Below are positions 43,481 to 54,100 of a DNA stretch of 64,000 nucleotides, in pieces. The stretch's first letter is position 1, and each line of letters starts with the position of its first letter. The notes below the pieces were generated by a model. The model was given only the letters and a program-made list of their open reading frames with translations. It was not told where the DNA came from and ran no database searches. The stretch is from Chondromyces crocatus (GTDB taxonomy: Bacteria > Myxococcota_A > Polyangia > Polyangiales > Polyangiaceae). The position numbers and the translations under genes are program-made. The DNA is taken from contig NZ_CP012159.1 of the NCBI RefSeq assembly GCF_001189295.1, positions 3,114,001-3,178,000 of the forward strand. Reading direction: 5' to 3'.

Positions 43481-43843
43481 CTAGAGGAAGGCGCGCCCTT
43501 TCGTCTCGTTGACGACGGTGAAAGGGGCATGCTTGCGGCAGATCCAGCCACCTTCCGAGACGCTGCCCTTGGTGAGGTATTTTTTCTGGATCTTGACGGT
43601 GATCACGTAGCCACCGGTGCCGAACCTGCGGGCGACGGCGGGGTCCGTCGTGAACTCGATGAGCTCTCCAAATACAGGTACCTCGCCGACCTGCATTCTC
43701 GCCTCCATGTCCGTGGGCGCGGTCGTCGCATCATCGCCGACTCGACCTCTGAGGGCATTGAGCTGGATTGAGTTGCACCCGCGACCCAGCGTCACCGTGT
43801 CATCTCCGCTGGCTGCTTCGACTTCGCTTTCAGAGGACAGCAT
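43481..43843 (-). CDS. Small protein, paralog of the one at 41285
   Basis: The protein has 120 residues from ATG 43843 with GAGAAAGGAAG upstream; the same frame is open to 44011 but without a ribosome site. It matches the 41285 product over its full length: RGCNSIQL, TTAPTDMEAR, VPVFGELIEFTTDPAVARRF, GGYVITVKIQKKYLT, GWICRKHAPF. Together they flank the STAS-like and methyltransferase-like genes. Function unknown; a compact ADP-ribosyltransferase-like fold is only a guess from motif order. Confidence 0.7.
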   Translation of the reverse strand: MLSSESEVEAASGDDTVTLGRGCNSIQLNALRGRVGDDATTAPTDMEARMQVGEVPVFGELIEFTTDPAVARRFGTGGYVITVKIQKKYLTKGSVSEGGWICRKHAPFTVVNETKGRAFL

Positions 43844-44226
43844 GGTCTTCCTTTCTCGTGGCTCGTCGTGGGAGACGCGAGGCGCGTGGGGGCGCTCGCC
43901 GTGACCCATCGAAGGACGCACGTCGTTCGTCGATCCATCACGGCCCTTCGAGCATGGCGCGTGCTGGATGCACTCCCTATATCGCGCCGCGTACGGAAAT
44001 AGCTTCTCCAATCGACCGACGAGAACGAAATGGAATGGTTGAACCGAGCCGTTCAGGCGCGCTTCAGAACGTCTCGTCGAAGGAGGGGCGTCGACGGCGG
44101 TGCTCGTCGGTGCAACGCGAGGGGCTGAATCGGGCGTGAGCTGGCGTGTGACCTCGTGAGGGACGCCGTGAGGGATGCGTGGATGGTGACATTGGCGATC
44201 GCCCCTGGCACGATTGTTCGACGAGA
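43844..44226. other. Divergent intergenic region
   Basis: 383 bases with no recognised gene or element, between the small minus-strand paralog and the AtoE transporter gene. It should hold both promoters. Confidence 0.4.
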
Positions 44227-45642
44227 ATGGATTCGCAGAAGCAAGGGGCCATGGCCCGTGTGGCGCTGCGCTTCACGGCGTGGGCCGAGCGATGGTTCCC
44301 CGATTCGTACGTGTTCGCTGCCGTGGCGGTGATCGTGGTGGCGGTCGCGGCGCTGGTGAACGGCGCGCCGCCGCTCTCCGTGGCGAAGGGGTTCGGTGAC
44401 GGGTTCTGGAGCTTGATCCCGTTCACGATGCAGATGGCGTTCGTCGCGTTGACCGGGTACGTGGTGGCCAGCTCACCGCCCGCGGCGCGACTGATCGACC
44501 GGCTGGCGGGGGTGCCGCGGACGGGGCGCGGGGCCATCGCCGCGGTGGCGACCATCAGCATGCTGGCGTCGCTGCTCAACTGGGGGCTGAGCCTGGTGTT
44601 CAGCGGGCTCCTCGCGCGGGCGCTGGCGCGGCGGTCGGAGCTGCGAATGGATTACCGGGCCGCGGGGGCAGCGGGATATCTGGGCCTCGGAGCGACGTGG
44701 GCGCTCGGGATCAGCTCGTCGGCGGCGCAGCTCCAGGCGAACCCGGCGAGCTTGCCAAAGCCGCTGCTGGCGATCACGGGGGTGATTCCGTTCACCGAGA
44801 CGATCTTTCTGTGGCAGTCGCTGGTGATGGCGGCGGTGCTGGTGGTGGTGTCGACGGCGATCGCATGGATGTCGGCGCCGTCGGGAGAGGAGGCGGTGAC
44901 GGCCGAGGAGATGGGAGTCGATCTGCGGACGGCGGCCGATGCGCTGCCCCCGCGGGAGCGGCCAGGGGAGTGGCTGGAGTACAGCCCGCTGCTGCCGGTG
45001 CTCCTGGGCCTCCTGGCGCTCGGGTGGCTGGGGCACGAGATGACGCGGCAGAACCCGATGGTCGCGATCTCGAACCTGAACACGTACAACTTCGCCTTTC
45101 TGATGCTCGGGCTTCTGCTGCACTGGAGGCCGAAGCGCTTTCTGAATGCCGTGGCGAAGGCCGTGCCGGCGACCGGGGGGGTGCTGATCCAGTTCCCGCT
45201 CTACGGGGCGATTGCGACGATGATGACGGCGACACCGGGGAGAGCGGGGCACGCGCTGTCGGACCGGATCGCGCAGGTGTTCGTGGATCTATCGACGGCA
45301 GGAAGCTTCCCGCTGTTGATGGGCGTGTACTCGGCCGTGCTGGGGTTCTTCATCCCGTCCGGCGGAGGGAAGTGGATCATCGAGGCACCCTACGTGATGC
45401 AGGCGGCGAACGATCTACAGGTACACCTGGGGTGGGCGGTGCAGGTGTACAACGCGGCCGAGGCGCTGCCGAACCTGATCAACCCATTCTGGATGTTGCC
45501 GCTGCTCGGGGTGCTGTCGATCAAGGCACGGGACATCGTGGGGTTCAGCTTCCTGCAGCTCCTCGTCCACACGCCGCTGGTGTTGTTCATGCTGTGGGCG
45601 TTCGGACTGACGCTGGTCTACACGCCGCCCGTGATGCCTTGA
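44227..45642 (+). CDS. atoE: Short-chain fatty acid transporter, AtoE family
   Basis: The protein has 471 residues from ATG 44227; ATG 44251, with AAGGGG upstream, is an alternative. It has about twelve hydrophobic helices. Family marks are WFPDSYVFAAVAVIVV at the start, LLNWGLSLVFSGLLAR, YLGLGATWALGISSSAAQ, and GVYSAVLGFFIPSGGGKWIIEAPYVM, the AtoE signature block. It imports short-chain fatty acids such as acetoacetate or butyrate across the inner membrane (established for the E. coli protein). Its 3' end overlaps by 25 bases the 3' end of the convergent sigma-factor gene. Confidence 0.88.
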   Translation: MDSQKQGAMARVALRFTAWAERWFPDSYVFAAVAVIVVAVAALVNGAPPLSVAKGFGDGFWSLIPFTMQMAFVALTGYVVASSPPAARLIDRLAGVPRTGRGAIAAVATISMLASLLNWGLSLVFSGLLARALARRSELRMDYRAAGAAGYLGLGATWALGISSSAAQLQANPASLPKPLLAITGVIPFTETIFLWQSLVMAAVLVVVSTAIAWMSAPSGEEAVTAEEMGVDLRTAADALPPRERPGEWLEYSPLLPVLLGLLALGWLGHEMTRQNPMVAISNLNTYNFAFLMLGLLLHWRPKRFLNAVAKAVPATGGVLIQFPLYGAIATMMTATPGRAGHALSDRIAQVFVDLSTAGSFPLLMGVYSAVLGFFIPSGGGKWIIEAPYVMQAANDLQVHLGWAVQVYNAAEALPNLINPFWMLPLLGVLSIKARDIVGFSFLQLLVHTPLVLFMLWAFGLTLVYTPPVMP

Positions 45643-46895
45643 GCGCAAGCGGCAGCGCGGGCGAGGAGCAGGTCTCGCTCGCGCTGGTTGTGGGTGAGGG
45701 AGGCGGCGCGCTCGAACTCGGCGCGAGCTTCCTCGAAGCGTTCGAGCTTGGCGAGGAGATCGCCGCGGACGCTCGGCAGGAGGTGATAGCGCTGGAGGGA
45801 GGGGATGGAGGCCAGCTCGTCGACGATGCCCAGCGCGGCGGCTGGGCCGAAGGCCATGGAGACGGCGACGGCTCGGTTCAGCTCGATGATGGGGGAGGGG
45901 ACGCGCTGGACGAGGGCGGCGTAGAGGGTGGCGATCTGCACCCAGTCCGTCTCTTCCGCGGTGCGGGCGCGGGCGTGGCAGGCGGCAATGGCGGCTTGCA
46001 AGACGTAGGGGCCTTGGCCCCCGAGGGCCTCGGCGCGTTCGAGGGCAGCCAGGCCGCGGCGAATGAGGAGCAGGTCCCAGCGAGCGCGGTTCTGGTCGAG
46101 GAGCAGGATCGGCTCTCCGGTGGGGGTCGTTCGCGCTCGGAGGCGTGATGCCTGGATCTCCATGAGAGAGACGAGGCCGTGGACCTCGGGCTCTTCAGGG
46201 GCCAGCTCGGCCAGGATGCGGCCGAGGCGGAGGGCATCCTCGCAGAGCGCAGGGCGTACCCAGTCGCTGCCCGAGGTGGCGGTGTAGCCTTCGTTGAAGA
46301 CGAGGTAGAGGACCTCGAGCACGGAGGTCAGTCGCTCGGCGCGCTCCGGACCGCGGGGGACTTCGAAGGGGACGCGCGCCTCGGCGAGGGTGCGCTTGGC
46401 GCGGACGATGCGCTGGGCGATGGTGGGCTCCGGGGTCAGGAAGGCCCGGGCGATCTCGGCGGTGGTGAGGCCTCCGAGCAGGCGGAGGGTGAGGGCGACG
46501 CGGGCCTCGGTCGAGAGCACGGGGTGGCACGAGACGAACACGAGGCGCAGGAGGTCGTCGCCGATGTCGTCGTCGAGCGCGGATTCCAGGTCGGGGACGG
46601 CGAGGTCGCGCTGGGCTTCGAGTTCATGGCCGAGCTCCTCGCTCTTGCGTTCGAACCGCTTGCTGCGGCGGAGCTGGTCGATGGCGCGGTGCTTCGCAGT
46701 GGCCATGAGCCATGCGCCCGGGTTTGCCGGGATGCCCGCCTCGGGCCAGCGTTCGAGGGCGGTGACGAGGGCATCCTGTGCGAGTTCCTCGGCGAGGCCC
46801 ACGTCACGGACGAGGCGAGCGAGGCTCGCGACGAGCCTGGCCGACTCGATCCTCCAGACGGCTTCGATCGCGCGCTGGGTTTCGGATGCCTTCAC
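45618..46895 (-). CDS. ECF sigma factor of the ECF42/DUF6596 type
   Basis: The protein has 425 residues, far longer than a plain ECF factor. The N-terminal about 170 residues hold sigma regions 2 (VGLAEELAQDALVTALERWP, PGAWLMATAKHRAIDQLRR) and 4 (TLRLLGGLTTAEIARAF, TIAQRIVRAKR). The long C-terminal part has tetratricopeptide-like helices typical of DUF6596 (LYLVFNEGYTA, LLLDQNRARWD, FEEARAEFERAASL). ECF42 genes are usually next to a YCII/DGPF-domain gene; none is present here. The target promoters are unknown. It overlaps the convergent atoE end. Confidence 0.88.
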   Translation of the reverse strand: MKASETQRAIEAVWRIESARLVASLARLVRDVGLAEELAQDALVTALERWPEAGIPANPGAWLMATAKHRAIDQLRRSKRFERKSEELGHELEAQRDLAVPDLESALDDDIGDDLLRLVFVSCHPVLSTEARVALTLRLLGGLTTAEIARAFLTPEPTIAQRIVRAKRTLAEARVPFEVPRGPERAERLTSVLEVLYLVFNEGYTATSGSDWVRPALCEDALRLGRILAELAPEEPEVHGLVSLMEIQASRLRARTTPTGEPILLLDQNRARWDLLLIRRGLAALERAEALGGQGPYVLQAAIAACHARARTAEETDWVQIATLYAALVQRVPSPIIELNRAVAVSMAFGPAAALGIVDELASIPSLQRYHLLPSVRGDLLAKLERFEEARAEFERAASLTHNQRERDLLLARAAACAQGITGGV

Positions 46896-47013
46896 GGGCC
46901 CCGTCTAAGGCATCCAGCGCGAGGAGCGCAAGTCCGGGCCGACATCGATCGGGTGGTGCGCGCTGGCTCGGGAGGAAATGAAGGTAGGTGGGGCGTGGCT
47001 TCTTGCGCCTTCC

Positions 47014-47760
47014 TCAGTGAGCCTTGCGTTTGCCAGGGCGCGCCGAAGAAGGCGTTCTGGCGAGCGTCTCTGCCGGAGCTTTCCGAGGCGTGGTGGGGGC
47101 TTTTCCGGTGGCGCTGGTGGGAGCCTTGCCGCGGCCGCTGGGTGAGGGCTTACCCGTGGCGCTGGGCCCCTTGCCAGCAGCGCTGGGCGAAGGGCTGCTG
47201 GGGGTAGCGGGGGAGGACTTGGTGGCGCTGCTGGAAGACGGTGTGCCGGCGCCAGGAGGAGCCTTCGTGGACGTCGGGTCGGCCGTCCTGGAAGGGGTCC
47301 GGGTGGGGCTCGAGGCGACGGCGACGACGCGGCCCAGCTCCTCGCGGAGGGCGTCGACGTTGCCGGGGCCGAGTTGCTGGCGGACGTGCTTCTGGGTCTT
47401 TTCCCACAGGGGAAACGCGACCTCGATGGCGCGCTCCCCCTGGCGGGTGAGGAAGACGAGGCGCACGCGGGCGTCATTCGGGGCGCGGGCGACGCGCACG
47501 AGGCCAGCTTTTTCGAGCGGGACGAGGTTCCTGGTGAGGGTGGTCCGGTCCATGACCAGCCCCTCGGCGAGGGCTCCGATGTTGGCGCCGTGCTCGCCAC
47601 AGCTGGCGACGGCGACGAGCATGGTGAGCTGAGACGCCTGGAGGCCCGAGGGGCGCAGGTTCTCGTCGTACAGGCGCGTCAGGGCGCGAGAGGCCCGGCG
47701 AACGCGCACGCAGGCGCACTGGGCGCCGATGATCCGGGCAGCATCAGCGAAATCGACCAC
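47014..47760 (-). CDS. MarR-type regulator with histone-H1-like tail
   Basis: The protein has 248 residues. Residues about 20-150 are a winged-helix MarR domain (LQASQLTMLVAVA, GANIGALAEGLVMDRTTLTRNL, LVRVARAPNDARVRLVFLT). The last about 95 residues are a disordered tail made almost only of Ala, Pro, Ser, Thr, Lys and Gly with repeated AAGKGPSATGKPSP- and GKAPTS-like units, as in histone H1 and related basic tails. The tail is expected to add nonspecific DNA binding. It diverges from the large synthase gene at 48122, so it is a candidate regulator of that cluster. Confidence 0.82.
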   Translation of the reverse strand: MVDFADAARIIGAQCACVRVRRASRALTRLYDENLRPSGLQASQLTMLVAVASCGEHGANIGALAEGLVMDRTTLTRNLVPLEKAGLVRVARAPNDARVRLVFLTRQGERAIEVAFPLWEKTQKHVRQQLGPGNVDALREELGRVVAVASSPTRTPSRTADPTSTKAPPGAGTPSSSSATKSSPATPSSPSPSAAGKGPSATGKPSPSGRGKAPTSATGKAPTTPRKAPAETLARTPSSARPGKRKAH

Positions 47761-48121
47761 GGGATTGGTGTGTATGCGCGAAGGCTACCTCCGTCAAACG
47801 GACCGCCCTGGATACCTTGACATCTGAACAGGTGCAGGTACACCTATCCCCACGACGCGGGACCATCCGGCCTGTCGGCGCGTCCGATTTCGTCTCGCGC
47901 GCGCGGCAGCCCGATGCGCGTTTTTCATTCGTTTTCAGCATTCCGTGGCGATTCCGCCTGGCGTGTGAGTCTCGCACGTCAGGCGGGGTCGTCGCTGTCG
48001 TGCGCCACGGGGTGCATCTACACGTTTGTTGCGGGTCCGAGCGATCCGGTGGCCGCTCCTGAGCGATGCCCCGGCCGTGGACCACGGCGGCACACGTGCA
48101 CGCCATGCAGGGAGAAGGTCC
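47761..48121. other. Divergent promoter region of regulator and synthase
   Basis: 361 bases between the MarR-type gene and the synthase gene, with two short inverted repeats and a possible -35 box (see 47790-47845). No gene seen. Confidence 0.45.
47790..47845. promoter_or_regulatory. Candidate operators for the MarR-type regulator
   Basis: TCCGT-CAA-ACGGA (47790-47802) lies about 30 bases upstream of the regulator start, where autoregulation would act. AGGTG-CAGGTA-CACCT (47830-47845) overlaps the region behind TTGACA (47817-47822), which could serve as a -35 box for the synthase. Half-site lengths of five bases are short, so these are suggestions for testing. Confidence 0.35.
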
Positions 48122-51100
48122 ATGAGTGGGTTCTTCGTCGTGCCGTATTGCCTGAAGTTCGAGGACACGATGGCGTACGGGAGCCATCACTACCTGACGA
48201 ACTTCCGCTTCCAGTGCATCGCCCGGGAGACGCTGTACTTCGCCGAGGCGCCGGATGGGACGCTGCCCTTCGAGGAAGATCGTGCGATCCGGCTGCTCAC
48301 GACAGAGGGATACAGTCGGAATCTGGCGCCGGTCCGCGTGGGAGAGCGGGTCACGATTTTCATGACGCTGGGGGCGGTCACGCCGTCGAGCGTTTACGGT
48401 TACTTCCGGACCGTGCGGTTCGACGGGGAGCCGGTGGCATGCGGCTACCAGCGGCTCGTGACCGTGTCGGCGACGAGCGAGGCGCTGGCGCCCTTGCCTC
48501 GCTCGGTGACGAGGCATGTCGGTTCCCTCGACGAGGGGCTGGAGCACGCACGCTTCGTGGAGCTGGTACTGCGGGGGGGCGGGGCGCTGCGCGAGCTCTT
48601 TCCGGAGCGCCTGAGGCGGTACGGCGCGGAGCTCGCGCGCGAGGGGCTGCACGAGGCCAAGCCGCACCGGATGGCCTGGCGCGGGGAGGTCGAGCGCGCC
48701 GGAGAGAGAGGGCGGGTGGCGCTGTTGCTGCCTGGTCAGGGGTCGTTCGATCTGGGCCTGCTGCGCGGACTGTGCGCGCAGTTCGAGGTGGCGCGCGAGG
48801 CGGTCGCGGAGGTGGAGCCCGTGGCGCAGGCGCTGCTCGGAGGCTCGCTCACGAAGCTGGTGGTGGGGAGCGAGGAGGTCGCGCGCGAGGGGCTCGCGGC
48901 GTGTCCCGATCTCGACCAGTTCGGGATCCTCGTCCAGGATCACGTGGCCGTCGCGCTGCTTCGCGCCGCCGGGCTTCGGCCCGATGTGGTGGCGGGGCAC
49001 AGCTTCGGCGAGATCCCGGCTGTCGCGGCGGGGGGAGGGTGGTCTCTGGCCCAGGCGGCAGCCGTCGTGGGCCGGCGGGTCCTCGCACTACGTCAGGCGC
49101 CACCCGGTCGGATGCTCGCAGTGCAAGCGGGGGCCGAGCGGCTGCGAGAGGCCATTCATGCGCTCGGGCGGGATGACGTGTTCGTGGGGGTGCTGAACGC
49201 CGCCGAGCAGACGGTGGCCTCGGGGTCGGTGGAGGGGATCGCAGCGCTGATGCATCAGCTCGAACGGGCGTCCATGCGTGCGACGCTGCTCGCGAGCCGG
49301 TACGCGTTCCACTCGCCGCTGCTTGCGCCGGCGGTCGGTCCGTTCGCTGGCGCGTTGCAGGGGATCGAGGTCGCCAAGGGGGGGGCGGCGACGTACTCGA
49401 CGCTGGATCGCGTTCATTACGGCTCCGGACCCCTGTCTCCCGCGCGGCTGCTCCCGATGCACATGGTGACGCAGCTGGACTTCGCGGAGGCGGTGCGGTC
49501 GCTCCACGACGCAGGCTGTCGTACGTTCGTCGAGTGCGGCGGGGGCAGCATCCTGACCGCGCTCACGCGCAGGAACCTGCCATCTCAGAACGGCGTTCGG
49601 GTGCTCTCGTGCTTCCGCGCCGGTGAAGACGTGGTGTCCGAGCACCGTCGCGTCCTGGAAGCACTGCGCGTGCTGGGGGAGGACCTGAGCGAGGTCGTGC
49701 CGCGAGCTGCGTCCGCGCAGCGTGCTCGGGAGGTTCAGGGGGAGACTGTGCCGTCCTCCAGTCCGGAGGTGCGCGCAGAAGCGAGGGATGCAGAGCCGAT
49801 TGCGATCGTCGGAATGGGCGCAGTGCTTCCTGGGGCTGGAGGCGTCGAGGCCTACCTCGCGCAGCTTCGCCAGGGGACGAGCGGGATCGTGGATGACGGG
49901 GCGCGCTTCCCGGACCTCCGGACCGATTTCCTGAGCGAGGGGCGCGCAGCGGACAAGACCTACAGCTTGCTGGTCGGGGCAGTCGACACGCTGGGGCCGT
50001 ATGCGCAGCAGACGGGATACGACGCAGAGCAGCTCGAGCGACTCCCCAAGACGGCCCGGATGCTGGCGTGCGCGCTCGCCGAGGCGAAGGAGAGCGCGGT
50101 GATGCTCCAGGGGGGCGGGGCGCTGCGGGTGGCTTGTGTGCTCGGCTCCACGGCGGACGGGTCGATCGAGCACGATGAGGCGGCGCTGCTGCTCGGCGTG
50201 GAGCAGGTGCTGGCGGGCCTTTCGGCGGACGCTGCGGAGCGCGAGGCCGTGATGCGGGCGCTCGCGGAGGGGTTCGGGCTCGACGAGGCGCGGCGCGCGG
50301 CATGCCGTGGGCACCTGGAGCCCCTCGAACGGGTGGTGCAGGACGTGCTGGGAGCGGGGGGGCAGACGGTGCTCGTGGATGCCGCGTGCGCGTCGTCGAT
50401 GCACGCAGTGCATCTCGGCGCTGCCATGCTGCGCCGGGGCCTCGCCGATGTCGTGGTGGCGGGTGGGGTGTATCAGCCAGGGCCGCCGAGCGCGTGTCAG
50501 TTCTCGCAGTTCGGTGGGCTGTCGGCGACGGGCAGTCGCCCGCTCGATGCTTCCGCGGACGGCGTGGTCTTCGGGGAAGGGGCCGCCGTCGTGGTGCTGG
50601 AGCGGCTCGGGGATGCGGTCGCGCGAGGGCGTCGAGTCGATGCGGTGCTGGTAGGCAGCGGGCTGTCGAGCGACGGGCCGAGTCCGTCGGTCACGGTGCC
50701 GCAGCGCCAGGGCCAGACGCTGGCGATGCGGCGCGCTCATGCGGACGCGGGCGTTTCGTCGGGGTCGCTACAGTACGTGGAGGCGCACGCCACGGCGACG
50801 CCGGTCGGTGATGCGACGGAGTTCCAGGCGCTGGTCGAGGTCTTCGGGGAGGCCTCGGGAACAGCACGGATCGGGCTGGGGAGCGTCAAGTCGCTGCTCG
50901 GGCACACGGGGTGGGCAGCCGGGGTGGCGTCACTCCTCAAGGTGGTGCTGGCTCTGCGCGAGCGGACGATCTTTCCGCAGCATGGCTTCCGAGCGCCGAG
51001 CGAGCGCATCGAGCTGGCGAAGTCACCGTTCGTGATCCCGACGAAGGCTTTGCCCTGGGAGGCGCCGGCGTCGGGAGAGCCGCGGCGCGCCGGGCTCGAC

Positions 51101-54100
51101 AGCTTCGGTTTCGGGGGGACGAATGCGCACCTGGTCGTCGAGGAATTTTCAGGCGGCCCTGCGAGCGCACGACGGGGGCGTCCTGCAGAGGGACACCGCA
51201 GGCTGTGCGTGATCGGTGTGGGGAGCGTCTTCCCCGGCAGCCGTGGGGAGCCTGCGGAGGCGCCCTCGGGCGTCCTGAGCTTCGAGGCGGGCACGCTCGG
51301 GTTGCCAGCCCGGGCGCCTGTGTTGCCGGACGCGCGTGAGGCAATGGACGCGGCGCAGCTGCTCGCGGTGATGGCCTCGGAGCAGGCGCTCTCCGCGCTG
51401 CCGGTCCGGGAGATCGGGGACCGGATCGGGGTGGTGATCGGTCACGAGGGCAAGACCTTGCGGGGCGCGCGGGTGAACGAGCGGCTCTTTGCGGACCGGG
51501 TGGCGCGGTGGCTCGGCAACCGGGAGGTGCGTTCCGAGCTTTCGGGCAGGGTGGTGGACGCCCTCCGGGAGGGGTCCCCTGCGGCGGGGCCGTACACCCA
51601 GCCGGGCAACATGCCGAACATCGTCTCCGGGCGGGTGGCGAATGTCTTCGGGCTCCGCGGCCCGAACTTCGTGGTCGACACCTCCGGGACGTCGCTCCTG
51701 AGCGCGCTCGCAATGGCGGATCTCGCGCTGGAGGGGGACTGCGAGGTCGTGCTCGCAGGGGCCGTGAACGCTTTCGGGGACGAGGTGGCCCGAGGGATGT
51801 CGGCGGGCGAGGATCCGAGGGCAATCGGGGAGGGGGCAGTGGTCGTCGCGCTGTGCACCGAGGCCACGGCAGCGCGCCACGGCTGGCCGGTGCTGGCGCA
51901 TCTTCAGGTCACCAGCACGCCCGAAGCCGACCGAGGGCGGGAGGCGCACCAGGTTGGCCAGGGGCGGGCGAGGATGCGTGGTGCCGAAGGGGCGCAGGAG
52001 CTGACGGCGGCGGTGCGAGGTGCGCGCGCGCAGAAGGCGGCGATGCTGTCGTGGCCAGGGGAATCCAGGCGTGTGCAGATCGCCCCACCGCCAGGGCTCT
52101 CGGGGTTCGTGACCGGAACACCGATCCAGCACTACGTCCCGACGCTGGTGCGCTCGATGGGAGCCAATCCCGCAGGACGGGTGCCAGGGCGGGTCCTCTA
52201 TGTGTGCGCCGAGGCGGCGCTCGCGGAAGAGGTGCGGGCCGAGGTGTCCGCGGGCGCCGTGGTGCTGTCTCTCGGGTGCCCGGGGGGCGAGGCGTCGGAG
52301 GGGACTCTCCAGCCGCGTGAGGGAGCGTGCCCGTCGATCGACGGACGCGATGAAGAGAGGCTGCTCGTGTCGTTCGATGCCCTCGCACCCCGCGATGTCG
52401 ATGCGGTCGTGGTGCTGAGCCGGGCCACGGAAGGGCGTGCATTCCTCGACGGGACGCCGGGCTCGTACCAGCCGCCGATGCGAGCGCTCTTCGGTGCAGC
52501 GCGCCGCTACTACGACGCCATTGCGCGCGGGGAGGTCGCTTTTGCGGCGATCGTTCTGAAGGCTCTCGATGGCGGGCGGCTCACGCCGCTGAGCGGTGTG
52601 GCGGGGGGCTTCGCGAAGGCCCTCGCTCGCGAGCTTCCCGCAGGGGATGTGCGGGTGGTCCACGCGGACTGCACCGGGGCGCGCGGCGCACTCGATGCGC
52701 TGTTTCGTGAGTGGCGCTGGGCTCGGCCGGAGGTGCCCGAAGAGGTCGTCGACGTGAGGGGTGAGCGGCACGTCGTCGCGCTCGCCGAGGCACAGGAGCC
52801 TGTCCGTGGTGGAGAGGCTGCGCTCGACGCGAACTCCGTCGTTCTGGTGACCGGAGGGGCACGCGGAATCACGGCCATCCTGCTGGAGGCGCTCATCGAG
52901 CGGTTTGGGTGCCGTGCGGTGCTCCTCGGTCGGTCACGGCTGGAGGACGCGCCGCCGCACACACTCGCCATGAACGACGCGGAGTTCGAGGCCTACGAGC
53001 GGGACTTCTACGCCGAGGCGTTGCGCGCGGATCGCAACCAGAAAATTGCTGCCCTGCGAGAGCGCTATGGTCTCATGCGCGCAGCACGTGAGGTCCACCA
53101 GACGCTGGCGCGCCTCAGGGGTGGTGCAGGGCGCGTGGACTACCACGCCGTCGATGTCAGCCGTGGCGAAGACGTCGACCGCGCCGTGGCCAAGATCGCT
53201 GCGGTCCACGGCCGGCTCGACCTCGTGGTGCATGGCGCCGGGATCCAGGTCTCGAGTCGATTGCCCTCGAAGTCCCTCGCGCTGTTCGAGCGCATCGTGG
53301 ACACGAAGCTCGCAGGCCTGGGAAACATCCACCGCGCCCTGGCGCGTCACCTCCCCACGGCCAGACCTCACTTCCACCTGGTGACGTCGGCCTTCAGCGC
53401 GCTGGGAAACGACGGCCAGCCCGATTACGGGGCTGCCAACGAGGCCATGAACCGGGCGGCTTCGCTCTTCTCGGGTGGCACGGCGGGGCAGGTGTGGTCC
53501 AGCCTCGCATGGCTGGGGTGGAACGGCGTCGGCATGACGGCCGGCTCGGAGTACAGCGCGCTCGGAGCGGCACGCGGCCTTCGCGGAATCGAGGCCGACG
53601 AAGGTCGGCACCTCTTCCTCGATCTGGTGACCGCGAGACCCAGAGGAGGCGCCTTCGTGCTCCTGACCGATGCGGAACGCGCTCGCTTCCAGCCGCGATT
53701 TGCGGCCGGGATGCCGCCCTCGGGAGACCGGGGTCCAGGCAGTGCGACCCCGCGTCGGTCGTGGACGCTGGACCCGCGTCTCGAACCCTGGCTCTCGGGT
53801 CACCGAGCGCAGGGGAAGATCGTCGTGGCCGGAGCATTCCTCGTGGAGCTGGCGGTGCGCCATGCGCTCGGCGCTGCCCCGGGGGAGCCGCGCGTGGTCC
53901 GCGAGGTGCGTGACGTACGCTTCTTCGAGTTCCTGCGCCTCCAGGAGGCCGCGGCGCGCGAGGTACACACGGTGACCACCCGCCAGGTGTCGCTTGGCGG
54001 GGGGCGCCTGGTCTCGACCATCGAGGTACGGGGGGACTTCGTTCACGCCTCGGGGGTCGTGCTCCGAGAGGACATTCTCTTCGCGCGCTGTGACGTCGAA

